Shown in pieces: positions 40,924 through 49,437 of a DNA stretch of 50,913 nt. The translations under genes were made by a program, and so were the position numbers. The notes under the pieces are model-generated. The model made no database searches and had not been told where the DNA came from. It saw only the letters and a program-made list of their open reading frames with translations. Positions within the stretch are counted from its first letter, which is position 1, and the number at the start of each line of letters is the position of its first letter. The stretch spans positions 1-50,913 of the forward strand of contig CAZAEW010000025.1 of assembly GCA_964484065.1 (NCBI GenBank). The letters run 5' to 3'. Origin of the DNA: JAEVLT01 sp964484065. GTDB lineage: Bacteria; Bacillota; Bacilli; Bacillales; Cytobacillaceae.

Positions 40924-41823
40924 TTGTTTGTTTTTTTAATTGCCGCAGGATTATTGATAGTGATTGGAATAGGCGTCATTTCCTACATAAATAAGCAAAG
41001 TAAAATTCAAAACATCATTATTCCAAGCCATTTAGGGCGCAATACAAAAATTCCTTTAAAAAAAGCCATAAAGGCACTGGAAAACGGGCTGGACAGCCAT
41101 TTTGAACAAAGAATTAAAGAAAGGTTCCAAATGGAGCACAAAAAAGTAAAGGATCATGAATTTCAGTTATTGCTTTTTGAATTAAAACGATTTTTCGTTA
41201 TGTGTTCTCTATTAAAAACTGTTCCTATGTTTAGCGACAAAGTGGATAATGTTTGGCACACCATGCTAATGTTTACGAAGGAGTACAATGAATTCTCTCA
41301 TACCCTGTGCGGTCATTTTATTCATCATGTTCCGGTAGAAAAAAGAGTTTCCCAGCCGGATGAAAGGGCCTGGTTTGATTTAATCTACACTCAGCTTTTT
41401 GAATGTACTCCCTATTCTCCAATGGCCTGGGGCAGATTTTTTAGATATCCGCTTAACCAGAATCAACTTCGTGAACTTCGTTTTTCTTCTGTGCCTGAAT
41501 TAAAAAAGAAATATTTTCGTGACGATGCGGATGACAGCATCATCCAGGCTTTAATTGAACAGTTGAAAGTCAAAATTGAAGATTCTTTGCTCCAAAAGGG
41601 TTATAAAATTAAACCAAAATATTATCATGACATAGTAAGCTATGCCCCTTACTTAGCGGGAGCAATGATTTTTTATTCCCTAAACCATCCCGGAGATTAT
41701 AAGAAATATATGATGCCTGTACAAAGTTCTAATTCCTCTAATAGTACCGGCAGCTGCAGCAGTTGCTGCAATTGCGGAAGCAGTTGTGGAAGCAGTTGCG
41801 GAGGGGGCTGCGGAAGCTGCTGA
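40924..41823 (+). CDS. glycine-rich-domain-like membrane protein with Cys/Gly/Ser tail
   Basis: The 299-aa protein has an N-terminal membrane helix (VFLIAAGLLIVIGIGVISYI). A central segment DKVDNVWHTMLMF followed by YNEFSHTLCGHFIHHVP matches the vDxxWH...H pattern of glycine-rich domain protein-like (PF07173) family members. A second hydrophobic patch (YAPYLAGAMIFYSL) comes before a 24-residue tail made only of Cys, Gly, Ser and Asn plus one Thr, with nine Cys. The TTG start has AAGGAGG 7-8 nt upstream. The function is unknown; the tail could bind metal or be modified. Confidence 0.8.
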   Translation: MFVFLIAAGLLIVIGIGVISYINKQSKIQNIIIPSHLGRNTKIPLKKAIKALENGLDSHFEQRIKERFQMEHKKVKDHEFQLLLFELKRFFVMCSLLKTVPMFSDKVDNVWHTMLMFTKEYNEFSHTLCGHFIHHVPVEKRVSQPDERAWFDLIYTQLFECTPYSPMAWGRFFRYPLNQNQLRELRFSSVPELKKKYFRDDADDSIIQALIEQLKVKIEDSLLQKGYKIKPKYYHDIVSYAPYLAGAMIFYSLNHPGDYKKYMMPVQSSNSSNSTGSCSSCCNCGSSCGSSCGGGCGSC

Positions 41824-41836
41824 TGGGGTGATTCCC

Positions 41837-41876
41837 AAAAATAGCCGGCAAGTAATTTGAATTTACGGCTATTTTT
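41837..41876 (+). terminator. terminator of the GRDP-like gene
   Basis: AAAATAGCCG / CGGCTATTTT, a perfect 10-bp stem with a 19-nt loop, ends in T on the plus strand. Confidence 0.75.
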
Positions 41877-41967
41877 CATCATGTAAGGAATAAATGAATT
41901 GAACCTTTCCCTAAATTGGCGGTTTAAGAAATTTCACTTACTGTTTTTTGATGGAATCCTTATTGAC

Positions 41968-42002
41968 AAAAAAGACCCAATCCTAAAATTGGATTGAGTC
42001 TT
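41968..42002 (-). terminator. probable terminator of glmS
   Basis: AAGACTCAATCC / GGATTGGGTCTT with a 7-nt loop is followed by six T on the minus strand. The N gap separates it from the glmS stop. The bases from 42003 to 42083 hold nothing else clear. Confidence 0.75.
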
Positions 42003-42083
42003 ACTGGATCAATTTTGTTTAGTCATAATCATTGAAAAACAGCTTTCAAGTCAGTTCCCGACTTTGTTGTCTTTCAAAAAATT

Positions 42084-42183
42084 NNNNNNNNNNNNNNNNN
42101 NNNNNNNNNNNNNNNNNNNNNNNNNNNNNNNNNNNNNNNNNNNNNNNNNNNNNNNNNNNNNNNNNNNNNNNNNNNNNNNNNNN
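42084..42183. other. assembly gap (100 N)
   Basis: Exactly 100 N just downstream of glmS. The left flank has CCCGACTTTGTTGTCTTTC, which resembles the linker of array 3 (CTCTTTGTTGCTTC), so another repeat array may lie here. Confidence 0.98.
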
Positions 42184-42210
42184 AAAAATTCTTTCCCTTT
42201 GCTGCCATTA

Positions 42211-44013
42211 TTACTCAACTGTTACGGATTTGGCGAGGTTGCGCGGTTTGTCAACGTCGCAGCCGCGGTGCAAGGCAGCATAATAGGCAATTAATTGCAA
42301 AGGAATTACAGAGATAAGCGGTGTTAATAAATCATGTACTTTTGGAATCACAAAGCTGTCTTCGTCCATCTCCAAGCCCTTCATGGAAACAATGCAAGGA
42401 TTAGCGCCGCGGGCAACCACTTCTTTTACGTTGCCGCGAATACTCAAGTTCACACTTTCTTGGGTTGCAATCGCAATAATCGGCGTCCCTTTTTCAATCA
42501 AAGCAATTGTTCCGTGCTTTAATTCGCCGCCTGCAAACCCTTCAGCTTGGATATAGGAAATTTCTTTTAACTTTAAGGCCCCTTCAAGACCTACATAATA
42601 GTCAATTCCCCGGCCGATAAAGAAAGCATTGCGAGTTCCTGTTAAAAACCCTCTTGAAATTTCTTCAATCAGCTCTTTTGAATCGCAAAGAACTTCCATC
42701 GCATTTGCCACGATTCCGAGCTCATGAATCAAGTCAAAACCAACTTGAATGCCACGGCACCGGGCGATCACATCAGCCATAATAGCCATTACAGCAATCT
42801 GAGCGGTATAAGCTTTTGTCGAAGCAACAGCAATTTCCGGACCTGCATGAAGCAGCAATGTGAAGTCAGCTTCACGTGAAAGAGTGGAACCAGGTACGTT
42901 TGTGATCGTTAATGTCGGATAGCCAAGTTCTTTGACATGAACAAGAACGGCGCGGCTGTCAGCCGTTTCTCCACTTTGTGAAATGAAAATAAACAATGGC
43001 TTATCGGATAATAATGGCATATTATAGCTGAATTCGCTTGCCACATGTACTTCGACAGGAATTCTTGCCATTTTTTCGATCAGCTGTTTTCCAACAAGGC
43101 CAGCGTGATAAGAAGTCCCGGCAGCAATAATGTAAACCCGGTCTGCTTCATTCATCGCGCCCACGATTTCCGGCTCGATAGTCAATTCGCCTTGTTCATT
43201 TTGGTACATTTGAATGATTTTACGCATCACAAGCGGTTGTTCGTCAATCTCTTTTAACATATAGTAAGGATAGGTTCCTTTTTCAATGTCGCTGGCATCA
43301 AGCTCTGCTGTGTATGGAGCACGGCTGATTGTTTCCCCTGCAAGGTTTTGGATGGTTACTCCGTCTTTTGTCACGAGTACAATTTCTTTATCCATCAGTT
43401 CAACAAATTGGTCGGTAACTTGAAGCATTGCCATTGCATCACTTGCAACAACATTAAAACCATTTCCCAGACCAGCCAGCAGCGGGCTTTTATTTTTGGC
43501 AACATAAATGATATCCGGATTTTGCACATCTAATAACGCAATGGCGTAAGAACCTTTCAACAGGCTTAACGTTTTCCGGAAAGATTCAATTACTTCTAAG
43601 CCTTCATTCACAAACAGCTCGATTAATTGGACAATGACTTCGGTATCTGTATCGCTGGCGAATGCAGCGTCTTTCAGGTATTCACGTTTCAAAATATCAT
43701 AGTTTTCGATAACCCCGTTATGAACAAGCGTGAACCGCTCTGAAGTGCTTTGGTGCGGATGCGCATTGATCTTACTTGGCACTCCGTGTGTCGCCCAGCG
43801 TGTATGACCAATACCGGTATTGGCCATTACATTATCATCAACGATGCTTCGAAGATCGGCAATCCGTCCCTTTTCTTTAAAAACCGTTACTCCTGACCCG
43901 TTGATCACAGCAATACCGGCAGAATCATATCCTCTGTATTCAAGCTTTTCCAGACCTTTTAATAAAACTTCCTTTGAATCGTTATTTCCAATATAGCCAA
44001 CTATTCCGCACAT
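42211..44013 (-). CDS. glmS: glutamine--fructose-6-phosphate aminotransferase (isomerizing)
   Basis: GlmS makes glucosamine-6-phosphate, the first step toward UDP-GlcNAc for the wall. The 600-aa protein has the N-terminal glutaminase domain with catalytic Cys2 (MCGIVGYIG) and HTRWATHG, then two SIS isomerase domains (IIAAGTSYHAGLVGK, FIFISQSGETADSR, ISYIQAEGFAGGELKHG). The C-terminus DKPRNLAKSVTVE is typical. AGGAGG lies 8 nt before the ATG. Expression is controlled by the glmS ribozyme in its leader. The CDS is complete although a gap begins 28 bases downstream. Confidence 0.98.
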   Translation of the reverse strand: MCGIVGYIGNNDSKEVLLKGLEKLEYRGYDSAGIAVINGSGVTVFKEKGRIADLRSIVDDNVMANTGIGHTRWATHGVPSKINAHPHQSTSERFTLVHNGVIENYDILKREYLKDAAFASDTDTEVIVQLIELFVNEGLEVIESFRKTLSLLKGSYAIALLDVQNPDIIYVAKNKSPLLAGLGNGFNVVASDAMAMLQVTDQFVELMDKEIVLVTKDGVTIQNLAGETISRAPYTAELDASDIEKGTYPYYMLKEIDEQPLVMRKIIQMYQNEQGELTIEPEIVGAMNEADRVYIIAAGTSYHAGLVGKQLIEKMARIPVEVHVASEFSYNMPLLSDKPLFIFISQSGETADSRAVLVHVKELGYPTLTITNVPGSTLSREADFTLLLHAGPEIAVASTKAYTAQIAVMAIMADVIARCRGIQVGFDLIHELGIVANAMEVLCDSKELIEEISRGFLTGTRNAFFIGRGIDYYVGLEGALKLKEISYIQAEGFAGGELKHGTIALIEKGTPIIAIATQESVNLSIRGNVKEVVARGANPCIVSMKGLEMDEDSFVIPKVHDLLTPLISVIPLQLIAYYAALHRGCDVDKPRNLAKSVTVE

Positions 44014-44034
44014 TTTTTCTTCCTCCTGATGACA

Positions 44035-44067
44035 GGGGGCAAGAAAGCTTGGGGCTTCATTGCCCCC
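44035..44067 (-). promoter_or_regulatory. GC-rich hairpin between glmS ribozyme and start codon
   Basis: GGGGGCAA / TTGCCCCC (8 bp), with an inner GAAGC / GCTTTC pairing, stands just upstream of the glmS ribosome site. It has no T-run, so it is not a normal terminator; it may stabilise the cleaved mRNA or keep the ribosome site open. Confidence 0.5.
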
Positions 44068-44087
44068 TTATCTCTTATTTATGTTGC

Positions 44088-44250
44088 ATCTAAGCAGTCC
44101 GCACTGTCTTCTTTTTGTTCGCCAAGTTGCCTCGGTGTTTTAAAGAGAGACTTTCGGTTGTGCGTTTCAACCGGGAGGTATCCGCCGAACATTCGATACT
44201 CCTCCTCCTCGTCAACTAGCCTCCGCATCTGGCTAGTTCAGGCGCTTTGA
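44088..44250 (-). ncRNA. glmS ribozyme/riboswitch
   Basis: The minus strand carries the conserved core: AGCGCCTGAACTAGCC at the 5' end, then TAGTTGACGAGGAGGAG, TATCGAATGTTCGGCGGAT and ACCTCCCGG, and the 3' part GAACAAAAAGAAGACAGTGC. In this class glucosamine-6-phosphate serves as cofactor for self-cleavage 5' of the first G, here between A at 44246 and G at 44245, which triggers decay of glmS mRNA. Confidence 0.95.
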
Positions 44251-44312
44251 AATTAAGGCACACTGCCCACCTTTCTCCATAAAAATAAATCTTAAATCTA
44301 AAAAACAAGTTA

Positions 44313-44342
44313 ATCATACATGAATACAATTATTTCAGTCAA
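44313..44342 (-). promoter_or_regulatory. sigma-A-type promoter of glmS
   Basis: On the minus strand TTGACT (44342-44337), an 18-nt spacer and TATGAT (44318-44313) lie about 60 bases upstream of the ribozyme cleavage site. They separate glmS from the upstream glmM unit. Confidence 0.65.
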
Positions 44343-44415
44343 TAGTTTCAATTAACTATATAGAGATATGGGTAAATTTAACAACAATAGTGTAAAAAAA
44401 CTGTCATAAAACAAA

Positions 44416-44453
44416 ATATGCATAAGGGAAGTCATTCGTTCCCTTATGCATAT
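44416..44453 (-). terminator. terminator of glmM
   Basis: A perfect 15-bp stem (ATATGCATAAGGGAA and its complement) with an 8-nt loop is followed by TTTGTTTTAT on the minus strand. Confidence 0.9.
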
Positions 44454-44469
44454 GTAAAAGCTAAGTTTG

Positions 44470-45819
44470 TTATTCCTTTAATTCCATTTCCTGTTTAACA
44501 ATCGCTACGATTCGGTTCACATACTCTTCGCATAACGCTTCACTAGGAGCTTCCGCCATCACGCGGACAAGCGGCTCTGTCCCAGAAGGACGCACCAAAA
44601 TGCGGCCGTTTCCATCCATTTCCGCTTCAACTTGCTCAATCACTTCTTTAACCTTTTGATTGTCGGTCACGTGATTTTTATCCGTTACACGAACATTCAC
44701 CAGCTTTTGCGGGAATTTTTTCATTTCGGATGCTAATTCCGATAACGGCTTTTGGGTTATTTTCATAATGTTCACTAACTGCAATCCGGTTAAAAGTCCG
44801 TCACCAGTTGTATTATAGTCTAAGAAAATAATATGCCCTGACTGTTCTCCGCCGAGATTATAGCCGTTCTTCTTCATTTCCTCCACTACATAGCGGTCGC
44901 CGACAGCAGTTTGAACACTGCGAATGCCATGACTTTCGAGGCCCTTATAAAAACCAAGATTGCTCATTACGGTTGAAACAACTGTACCATGTTTTAAACG
45001 GCCTTCCTCTTTCAAATATTTTGCGCAAATATACATAATTTGGTCGCCATCAACCATTTGACCATTTTCATCAATAGCAATCAAACGGTCGCCATCTCCA
45101 TCAAATGACAGCCCAACATCCGCGCCTTTCTCTTTCAAAAATGAAGCGAGTGCATCAGGGTGGGTTGAACCGACGCCGGCATTAATATTTAATCCGTTTG
45201 GCGATGCCCCCATTGTGGACAGATCCGCATCTAAGTCGGCAAATAAATGGGTAGCCAAAGCAGAGGTAGCTCCATGCGCACAATCCAATGCAATGTGGAT
45301 ACCTGAAAAATCTTCATCAACGGTATTTTTTAAATATTGAAGGTACTTTTGCCCGCCCTCAAAATAATCCATGACTTGTCCGAGATCTGCTCCAACCGGC
45401 CTTGGTAAATGATCCTCAGGCTGATCAATGAGAGCTTCAATTTCTAATTCCTGCTCGTCTGAAAGCTTAAATCCATCAGGTCCGAAAAATTTGATTCCAT
45501 TATCCGCAACTGGATTGTGGGAAGCGGAAATCATGACTCCCGCTTGAGCTCCCATGGCTTTCGTCAAATAGGCAACACCTGGAGTGGAAATAACTCCAAG
45601 ACGCATTACTTCCGCCCCGGTTGATAATAAACCTGCAACAAGCGCTCCTTCGAGCATGTGACCGGAAATTCGCGTATCACGGCCGATGATCACTTTCGGA
45701 CGGTCTTTATCTTTGGTTAGAATATACCCGCCGAATCGTCCTAATTTAAATGCAAATTCCGGGGTTAGTTCACTATTTGCAACTCCGCGTACCCCGTCGG
45801 TACCGAAATATTTACCCAT
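44470..45819 (-). CDS. glmM: phosphoglucosamine mutase
   Basis: GlmM converts glucosamine-6-phosphate to glucosamine-1-phosphate. The 449-aa protein has the phosphoserine loop MISASHNPVADNG (Ser100), the metal-binding FDGDGDR near 241, the sugar loop GGEQSGHI, and the phosphate-binding RPSGTEPLVRVM. AAGGAG lies 11 nt upstream. It follows cdaR by 37 bp. In relatives GlmM binds CdaA and lowers c-di-AMP synthesis, which fits this conserved cdaA-cdaR-glmM order. Confidence 0.98.
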   Translation of the reverse strand: MGKYFGTDGVRGVANSELTPEFAFKLGRFGGYILTKDKDRPKVIIGRDTRISGHMLEGALVAGLLSTGAEVMRLGVISTPGVAYLTKAMGAQAGVMISASHNPVADNGIKFFGPDGFKLSDEQELEIEALIDQPEDHLPRPVGADLGQVMDYFEGGQKYLQYLKNTVDEDFSGIHIALDCAHGATSALATHLFADLDADLSTMGASPNGLNINAGVGSTHPDALASFLKEKGADVGLSFDGDGDRLIAIDENGQMVDGDQIMYICAKYLKEEGRLKHGTVVSTVMSNLGFYKGLESHGIRSVQTAVGDRYVVEEMKKNGYNLGGEQSGHIIFLDYNTTGDGLLTGLQLVNIMKITQKPLSELASEMKKFPQKLVNVRVTDKNHVTDNQKVKEVIEQVEAEMDGNGRILVRPSGTEPLVRVMAEAPSEALCEEYVNRIVAIVKQEMELKE

Positions 45820-45856
45820 TCCTAAAATCTCTCCTTAATAAGTAAATTGCTGAAAA

Positions 45857-47083
45857 TCATGCGCTGGCTTTTGAAATCGTAACTGTAGCTGTTGGCTTAT
45901 CTATATCCCAAGTAAAATCTGAAGGACCATCAATCTGAACTTTCACATTGTGGTCTCCTTCAGACAGATTTGAAAGGTCAACATAAGCATTAAAGCTGGC
46001 TGCTGTAACTGAATTTAATCGATCACTGGAACCGAAAACACTAAGGTTCACCGTTTGACTGGCCGGATCTTTTAATAATGCTTTATATTGCGGAGACAGT
46101 CCTTGCATTTTGATTGGGATTCCGGAAACTGACTTTCCGCCCTTATTGACTTTAATGGTCGCTTTGACCTGTTCAGGGCTTACTTTTGTTATCCCATTCG
46201 AAATAATGACCGGCAGCGTTACGGTTGTATCATCGGTTATATTGCTTATGTCTACCTCAACCCTTACATGGTCGGTTGATTTTAAGACATCTTCACTTCC
46301 GGATATCGCTGCTTCCGTCGTATCCAGAGTAATAGAATTTATTGAAATTCCGGATGGCGAGCTTCCCTTTTGAACCACATCAATCGGAACTTTCTTACTC
46401 GTTACTTTAATCGGTACCGTTACTTTTACGGTTTGCGGTTCGACAATAACGTTTAATTTATTTAAATTCTTATCGAAAACTTTTACGCTTGCATCTTTCG
46501 TAAAGGATTCCGAAGCTGACTCCGGTAAGGTTAACATTGCTTTAACATACGTAATTCGGTCAATGACATCTTTTGCTCCGGAAATTTTCACCTTATTCGG
46601 CTCGACAACAGGCGTTCCGGCTGCATAGCCATCGGCAATTGCCCCATTATTGTATTCTGCCGTTACTTTAAATTCCTTTGTGATTTTTTCCTGAACAGAT
46701 ACATTCACATACGATGGTTTTACAGAAGCTTTTAATTTATCGGATATATTTCTTATTTTAAGCTTAACGGTCTGATTTCCAATTTTTGCTTTTGTTAAAT
46801 CCACATATACTTCAAAGTTTTTTAGTGCTTTTGCAGACTGAACAAGGCTGAGCGGTCCTGTTACGGTTACCTTTACATTATCAGGAAGGCCCGAGACAAC
46901 CAGATTGTCTGTATCGTAATAGGCTTTGACAGGAATGCCTGTCATTGTTTCAGATGATTGATCGCCTGGAACATTTACATCTGTCAGCTTATTGCTGGTC
47001 TGAGGAACAGACGAATAGAGCAGAAACGCAAGCAATAAAGCAATTATTTTTATAAACCATGGATTATCCATTAGTTTATCCAT
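45857..47083 (-). CDS. cdaR: CdaA regulatory protein CdaR (YbbR domains)
   Basis: The 408-aa protein has one N-terminal membrane helix (WFIKIIALLLAFLLYSSV) and an extracellular part built of repeated YbbR domains (segments such as VPVKAYYDTDNLVVSGLP, VKVTGPLSLV, and KVKISGAKDVIDRI repeat the pattern). It is shorter than the 483-aa B. subtilis protein, probably lacking about one repeat. CdaR modulates the adenylate cyclase CdaA. Its ATG lies inside the cdaA 3' end (8-bp overlap), with GGAGG upstream within cdaA. Confidence 0.93.
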   Translation of the reverse strand: MDKLMDNPWFIKIIALLLAFLLYSSVPQTSNKLTDVNVPGDQSSETMTGIPVKAYYDTDNLVVSGLPDNVKVTVTGPLSLVQSAKALKNFEVYVDLTKAKIGNQTVKLKIRNISDKLKASVKPSYVNVSVQEKITKEFKVTAEYNNGAIADGYAAGTPVVEPNKVKISGAKDVIDRITYVKAMLTLPESASESFTKDASVKVFDKNLNKLNVIVEPQTVKVTVPIKVTSKKVPIDVVQKGSSPSGISINSITLDTTEAAISGSEDVLKSTDHVRVEVDISNITDDTTVTLPVIISNGITKVSPEQVKATIKVNKGGKSVSGIPIKMQGLSPQYKALLKDPASQTVNLSVFGSSDRLNSVTAASFNAYVDLSNLSEGDHNVKVQIDGPSDFTWDIDKPTATVTISKASA

Positions 47084-47903
47084 TTTTCTTTCCCCTCCAG
47101 TTCCAGCGTGCTGAAGAAGCTTGTTTCATTTTGTTATTCTCTACCAATGCGTCTGCGAGCAGTTCTTTAAACGTCTCTGGACTTAAATCCCGGTGCAGCT
47201 CACCATTTTTGGTTAAGGAAACTCCGCCGGTTTCTTCGGATACAACAACTGTTATACTGTCGGTTACTTCACTGATTCCTAATGCAGCCCGATGTCTTGT
47301 ACCAAGCTCTTTGGAGATAAACGGGCTTTCGGACAAAGGCAGGTAACAGGCGGCTGCTGCTACACTGTTTTTTTGGATAATCACGGCTCCATCATGAAGT
47401 GGTGTGTTCGGAATAAAGATATTAATAAGTAATTCGGAAGAAATTTTGGAATTCAAAGGAATCCCTGTTTCTATGTAATCACTCATTCCCGTTTCTCTTT
47501 CAATGGAAATTAATGCACCAATTCTTCGTTTTGCCATATATTCTGTTGCTTTAATAATCGCCCCGACGGTTTTTTCAGGGTCTTCATCCTCCTGAGTGCT
47601 GCTTCTTGAAAAAAACTTTCCCCTCCCCAGTTGTTCAAGGGCTCGGCGAAGTTCAGGCTGGAAAATAATAATAATCGCAAGGAATCCCCAAGTTATGGCC
47701 TGTTCCATGATCCAGCTTAAGGTTTTTAAGCCGAAAAATTCACTGATAACTCTCACAATAAGAATGACAAAGATCCCTTTCAATAATTGAACGGCCTTTG
47801 TGCCCCTTATAATCATTATCAATTTATATATGACATACCAAACAAGGAGAATATCAACAACACTTGCTAAATATTTCATAAAAGGGAAATCGGCAAACGG
47901 CAT
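47076..47903 (-). CDS. cdaA: diadenylate cyclase CdaA
   Basis: This 275-aa membrane enzyme makes c-di-AMP from two ATP. There are three N-terminal helices (about 10-80), then the DAC domain with catalytic LHDGAVII (DGA 171-173) and GTRHRAALG (RHR 203-205). c-di-AMP controls K+ transporters such as KimA and Ktr, encoded elsewhere in this window. GGAGG lies 7 nt before the ATG. A TATAAT box (47950-47945, minus strand) lies about 40 bases upstream, and a terminator isolates it from rsiW. Confidence 0.97.
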   Translation of the reverse strand: MPFADFPFMKYLASVVDILLVWYVIYKLIMIIRGTKAVQLLKGIFVILIVRVISEFFGLKTLSWIMEQAITWGFLAIIIIFQPELRRALEQLGRGKFFSRSSTQEDEDPEKTVGAIIKATEYMAKRRIGALISIERETGMSDYIETGIPLNSKISSELLINIFIPNTPLHDGAVIIQKNSVAAAACYLPLSESPFISKELGTRHRAALGISEVTDSITVVVSEETGGVSLTKNGELHRDLSPETFKELLADALVENNKMKQASSARWNWRGKKNG

Positions 47904-47993
47904 TGTTCTTCCTCCGTAAGTTTTTCTAAATATATAACTGTATTATTATATCATAAAATCTGACATAACGAATGTTTGAGACTGTTGAAAAAG

Positions 47994-48019
47994 AAAAACC
48001 ACCCTTTCCGGTGATTTTT
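47994..48019 (-). terminator. terminator of sigW-rsiW
   Basis: AAAATCACC / GGTGGTTTTT around a GGAAAGG loop (one mismatch) ends in T on the minus strand. Confidence 0.75.
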
Positions 48020-48025
48020 GCTTTT

Positions 48026-48646
48026 CTATTTTGTTCCGCTAAGAAAGTGATATACATCTTTTCCTGTCTTTTTCATGTAATACCATATCCAGTCATAGAC
48101 TTTATTCACTTCTTCAATATCTCCGGTTACATGACCGGCAGAGGCCATGTATTTTTCGCCATTTATGACCGTAACATTCCCTTCAACTTCCCCTTCAATT
48201 TTCAGCTTGCCATTCTGGACGACGACGTCACCTTTGACTACTTGCCCTTTTGGAACGATGGCAGTATGGTTTTTAACAATTAAATTAGGCTGCCTTGAAA
48301 CGGAAAATTCCCGGTTTTCACTCCAGGTTGAAAGAACCCCCCCCATCATTAGGACAATAAATAATGAAGCGGCTGAAATAAATGGGTGATTTGTCAACCA
48401 GCGCTGAAAGCTGATTTTTTTCTTTTCTTTAGGAAGGTTTGCCATTATACGGTCTGTGAAATTTTCAGGTGCTTTAACAGTTGAAGTGCTTCTTATAAAT
48501 GCAATCGTCTTTTTTAATTCATTAAAAATAGTTTGGCATTCATTACAGCCTTTCAGATGTTCACGCAGCTTTTGTTCTTTTCCTTCTTCAAGCTCTTCAT
48601 CAAAAAAATCATTCATTAATTCCATGATCTCATCCGGGCATTTCAA
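48026..48646 (-). CDS. rsiW: anti-sigma-W factor RsiW
   Basis: This 206-aa transmembrane anti-sigma factor holds SigW until cleaved in response to envelope stress. The zinc-binding anti-sigma motif is Cys3, His30, Cys34 and Cys37 (EHLKGCNEC). One membrane helix lies near 88-105 (AASLFIVLMMGGVL), and the extracellular part contains HTAIVPKGQVVKGDVVV and GEKYMASAGHVTGDI as in B. subtilis. The start is TTG at 48646 with AGAGGTG 8 nt upstream. It lies 16 bp after sigW in the same transcript. Confidence 0.96.
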   Translation of the reverse strand: MKCPDEIMELMNDFFDEELEEGKEQKLREHLKGCNECQTIFNELKKTIAFIRSTSTVKAPENFTDRIMANLPKEKKKISFQRWLTNHPFISAASLFIVLMMGGVLSTWSENREFSVSRQPNLIVKNHTAIVPKGQVVKGDVVVQNGKLKIEGEVEGNVTVINGEKYMASAGHVTGDIEEVNKVYDWIWYYMKKTGKDVYHFLSGTK

Positions 48647-48662
48647 CGTTCTTCACCTCTTT

Positions 48663-49226
48663 TCAAACATAACGAAGCTGCTGCCTTAAGCAATCGCGTC
48701 CGCGATGTATTCTTGTTTTTACCGTTCCCAATGGCAAATTGAGGATTTCACTAATTTCATTTAAGGATAGTTCTTCAATATATTTTAATACAATAACCGT
48801 GCGATATTTATCCGGTAATTTCAGGATTTGTTTTTGAACTTCTTCTTGTAATTCCAAGCTCTCCAGCTCGTCTTCCGGGAGTTCCGTTTCGGAAGCGATT
48901 TGGGAGTATAGAGTTAACCCTTCTGTGCCTGACACTTCGGCGTCAAGGTAAAAATCCGGCTTTTTCTTCCGAATTTTATCGATGCATAAATTCGTTGCAA
49001 TTCGAAACAGCCAGGTTGAAAACTTTAGATCTTGATTAAATGTATGGATGTTAACGAAAGCCCGGATAAATGCTTCCTGAGCGGCATCTTCTGCTTCATG
49101 GCGGTTTCCAAGCATTCGGTAACAGATTTGGTAAACTTTATTTTTGTATATTTCTACGATTTCACCAAAAGCATTCTGATCGCCTTTTTTGACCTGCTTG
49201 ATCCTTTTTTTGACGATTGCTTCCAT
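48663..49226 (-). CDS. sigW: ECF RNA polymerase sigma factor SigW
   Basis: SigW (187 aa) directs the response to cell-envelope stress and antimicrobial peptides. Region 2 holds YRMLGNRHEAEDAAQEAFIR and FSTWLFRIATNLCIDKIRKK, and region 4 holds LPDKYRTVIVLKYIEELSLN and LPLGTVKTRIHRGRDCLR, nearly identical to B. subtilis SigW. GGAGG lies 8 nt before the ATG. An autoregulatory sigma-W promoter lies upstream, and rsiW follows. Confidence 0.98.
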   Translation of the reverse strand: MEAIVKKRIKQVKKGDQNAFGEIVEIYKNKVYQICYRMLGNRHEAEDAAQEAFIRAFVNIHTFNQDLKFSTWLFRIATNLCIDKIRKKKPDFYLDAEVSGTEGLTLYSQIASETELPEDELESLELQEEVQKQILKLPDKYRTVIVLKYIEELSLNEISEILNLPLGTVKTRIHRGRDCLRQQLRYV

Positions 49227-49263
49227 TAATATACCCTCCGCTCAACCTGCGGCTATACGATAT

Positions 49264-49289
49264 TACGAATCGATAGCGGAAAAGTTTCA
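49264..49289 (-). promoter_or_regulatory. sigma-W autoregulatory promoter
   Basis: On the minus strand TGAAAC (49289-49284), a 16-nt spacer and CGTA (49267-49264) match the sigma-W consensus exactly. Confidence 0.9.
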
Positions 49290-49294
49290 ATCTT

Positions 49295-49331
49295 TTTGAT
49301 AAAACTTTTCAATATCAATCATTTTATCAAA
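49295..49331. repeat. inverted repeat upstream of the sigW promoter
   Basis: TTTGATAAAA (49295-49304) and TTTTATCAAA (49322-49331) are perfect 10-bp arms around a 17-nt loop. There is no T-run on either side. It may be an operator or an AT-rich hairpin. Confidence 0.5.
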
Positions 49332-49437
49332 TATTTTACTGAAGATGCTAATCTTTTGAAATGGGATTTATGATTATGTACGAGGTCTGGGGTGCTTTTC
49401 AACGAGCACGGTATATAATTAACCGTTCATCTATTAG

